From: Chelativorans sp. YIM 93263
Lineage (GTDB): Bacteria > Pseudomonadota > Alphaproteobacteria > Rhizobiales > Rhizobiaceae
Direction: 5' to 3'
Assembly (NCBI RefSeq): GCF_028767125.1
Contig: NZ_JAKCWP010000002.1
Location: forward strand, 499,930-563,929
DNA: 64,000 nucleotides
Shown here: positions 63,634-64,000 of the stretch, piece after piece
How the letters are laid out: each line of letters opens with the position of its first letter
How positions within the stretch are numbered: the stretch's first letter is position 1
The notes under the pieces: generated by a model
Seen by the model: the letters and a program-made list of their open reading frames with translations, nothing else
What the model was told of the DNA's origin: nothing
Database searches by the model: none
Translations under genes and position numbers: made by a program

Positions 63634-64000
63634 TCACCGATACGGCGAGTTACAGTACCTGCGCGGGCCGTTGTATGGCTGGAAGGTATCCGTGCGCACA
63701 TCGTACGAGCGGTAACGCTGCATACACCACTGCACATGCGGATCGCTACGATAGACGGGCGCTGCGCGCGAAGGCTGATTGGACAGCAGTCCGCCAAGGA
63801 TGGCACCCGCCGCAAGCCCGCCGAGAAGCGCGCCCGTATTGTCACGCCGGCTGCGGCGGTGTCTATGACCACGATGCCTATAGCCGCGATGCCTAGAACC
63901 GCGGTGATTGTGACCACGATGTCTGGAGCGGTGGTTCACCTCCTCGACCAGGTTACTGTTCACGGGAGCCGTCTGAGGCACCTGATACATCGGAGCAGAT
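63634..64000 (-). CDS. BA14K-family protein, 5' end outside the window
   Basis: The C-terminal 120 or so residues of a BA14K-type secreted protein: HVQWCMQRYRSYDVRTDTFQ and the PRRYCNSPYR end are the family signature, preceded by a glycine-rich membrane segment (LLGGLAAGAILGGLLS) and an Arg/His-rich stretch of repeated RHRG/HRGSRHRGYR units. The frame stays open to the window edge and the first residues (SAPMYQVPQTAP) look like the end of a signal peptide, so the true start lies beyond base 64000. Related Brucella proteins are immunoreactive lectin-like proteins. Confidence 0.88.
   Translation of the reverse strand, partial: SAPMYQVPQTAPVNSNLVEEVNHRSRHRGHNHRGSRHRGYRHRGHRHRRSRRDNTGALLGGLAAGAILGGLLSNQPSRAAPVYRSDPHVQWCMQRYRSYDVRTDTFQPYNGPRRYCNSPYR

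Noticed and set aside
1-64000. CRISPR arrays, prophage genes or integrases
   Set aside because: No regularly spaced repeats, Cas proteins, phage structural genes or recombinases were recognised anywhere in the window.

Overview
The window looks like chromosomal DNA of an alphaproteobacterium of the order Hyphomicrobiales (Rhizobiales), most like the Phyllobacteriaceae and their relatives. The support is high GC, a RirA-type iron regulator, a DUF1127 small protein, a BA14K-family protein, the sfsA-map-radC block, a permissive use of GTG and TTG starts, and a complete ectoine uptake system. No rRNA, CRISPR array, prophage or transposase was seen.

Layout. 1-7.6 kb: the 3' end of an S-formylglutathione hydrolase gene, an XRE regulator, a tandem glycine riboswitch, gcvT-gcvH-gcvP, then parE. 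7.6-12.5 kb: a DUF2336 protein, a MaoC/CitE-like pair, a flavin reductase-like protein, a nitroreductase with a TTG start, and a secreted protein with three repeated modules. 12.5-19.6 kb: housekeeping genes (thrS, yidD, an IscU/SufU-like scaffold, folE, hisI, recJ, glpX). 19.6-25.4 kb: a gene-poor accessory segment between glpX and hom, which are neighbours in many relatives. It holds a strongly structured non-coding stretch, a frameshifted monooxygenase gene, a MarR regulator with a perfect palindromic operator, a PhyH-type dioxygenase and an orphan histidine kinase. 25.4-36.5 kb: hom, an aminotransferase, two lipoproteins, phaC, tRNA-Glu(TTC), ggt, sfsA, map and radC. 36.7-43.6 kb: an ECF sigma factor, a copper-type P1B ATPase behind a CueR-like promoter, deoC and a two-domain ALDH16-type dehydrogenase.

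43.7-56.4 kb is a catabolic island for ectoine and probably 5-hydroxyectoine. EhuB-EhuC-EhuD-EhuA import the solute. DoeA opens the ring. An M20 (ArgE-like) deacetylase sits directly behind doeA, where an AstE-like DoeB/EutE would be expected. EutB and EutC belong to the hydroxyectoine branch. An Lrp/AsnC regulator (DoeX-like), a semialdehyde dehydrogenase, a second creatinase-fold hydrolase and a class III aminotransferase complete the route towards aspartate. EutA and the canonical DoeB/EutE are not in the window.

56.5-64 kb: a maleylacetoacetate isomerase-like GST, a PhaJ-like hydratase, rirA, a 50-residue membrane protein with sco, prmA, a DUF1127 gene with its own terminator, a long Xaa-Pro aminopeptidase, azlC-azlD, and a BA14K gene cut by the window end.
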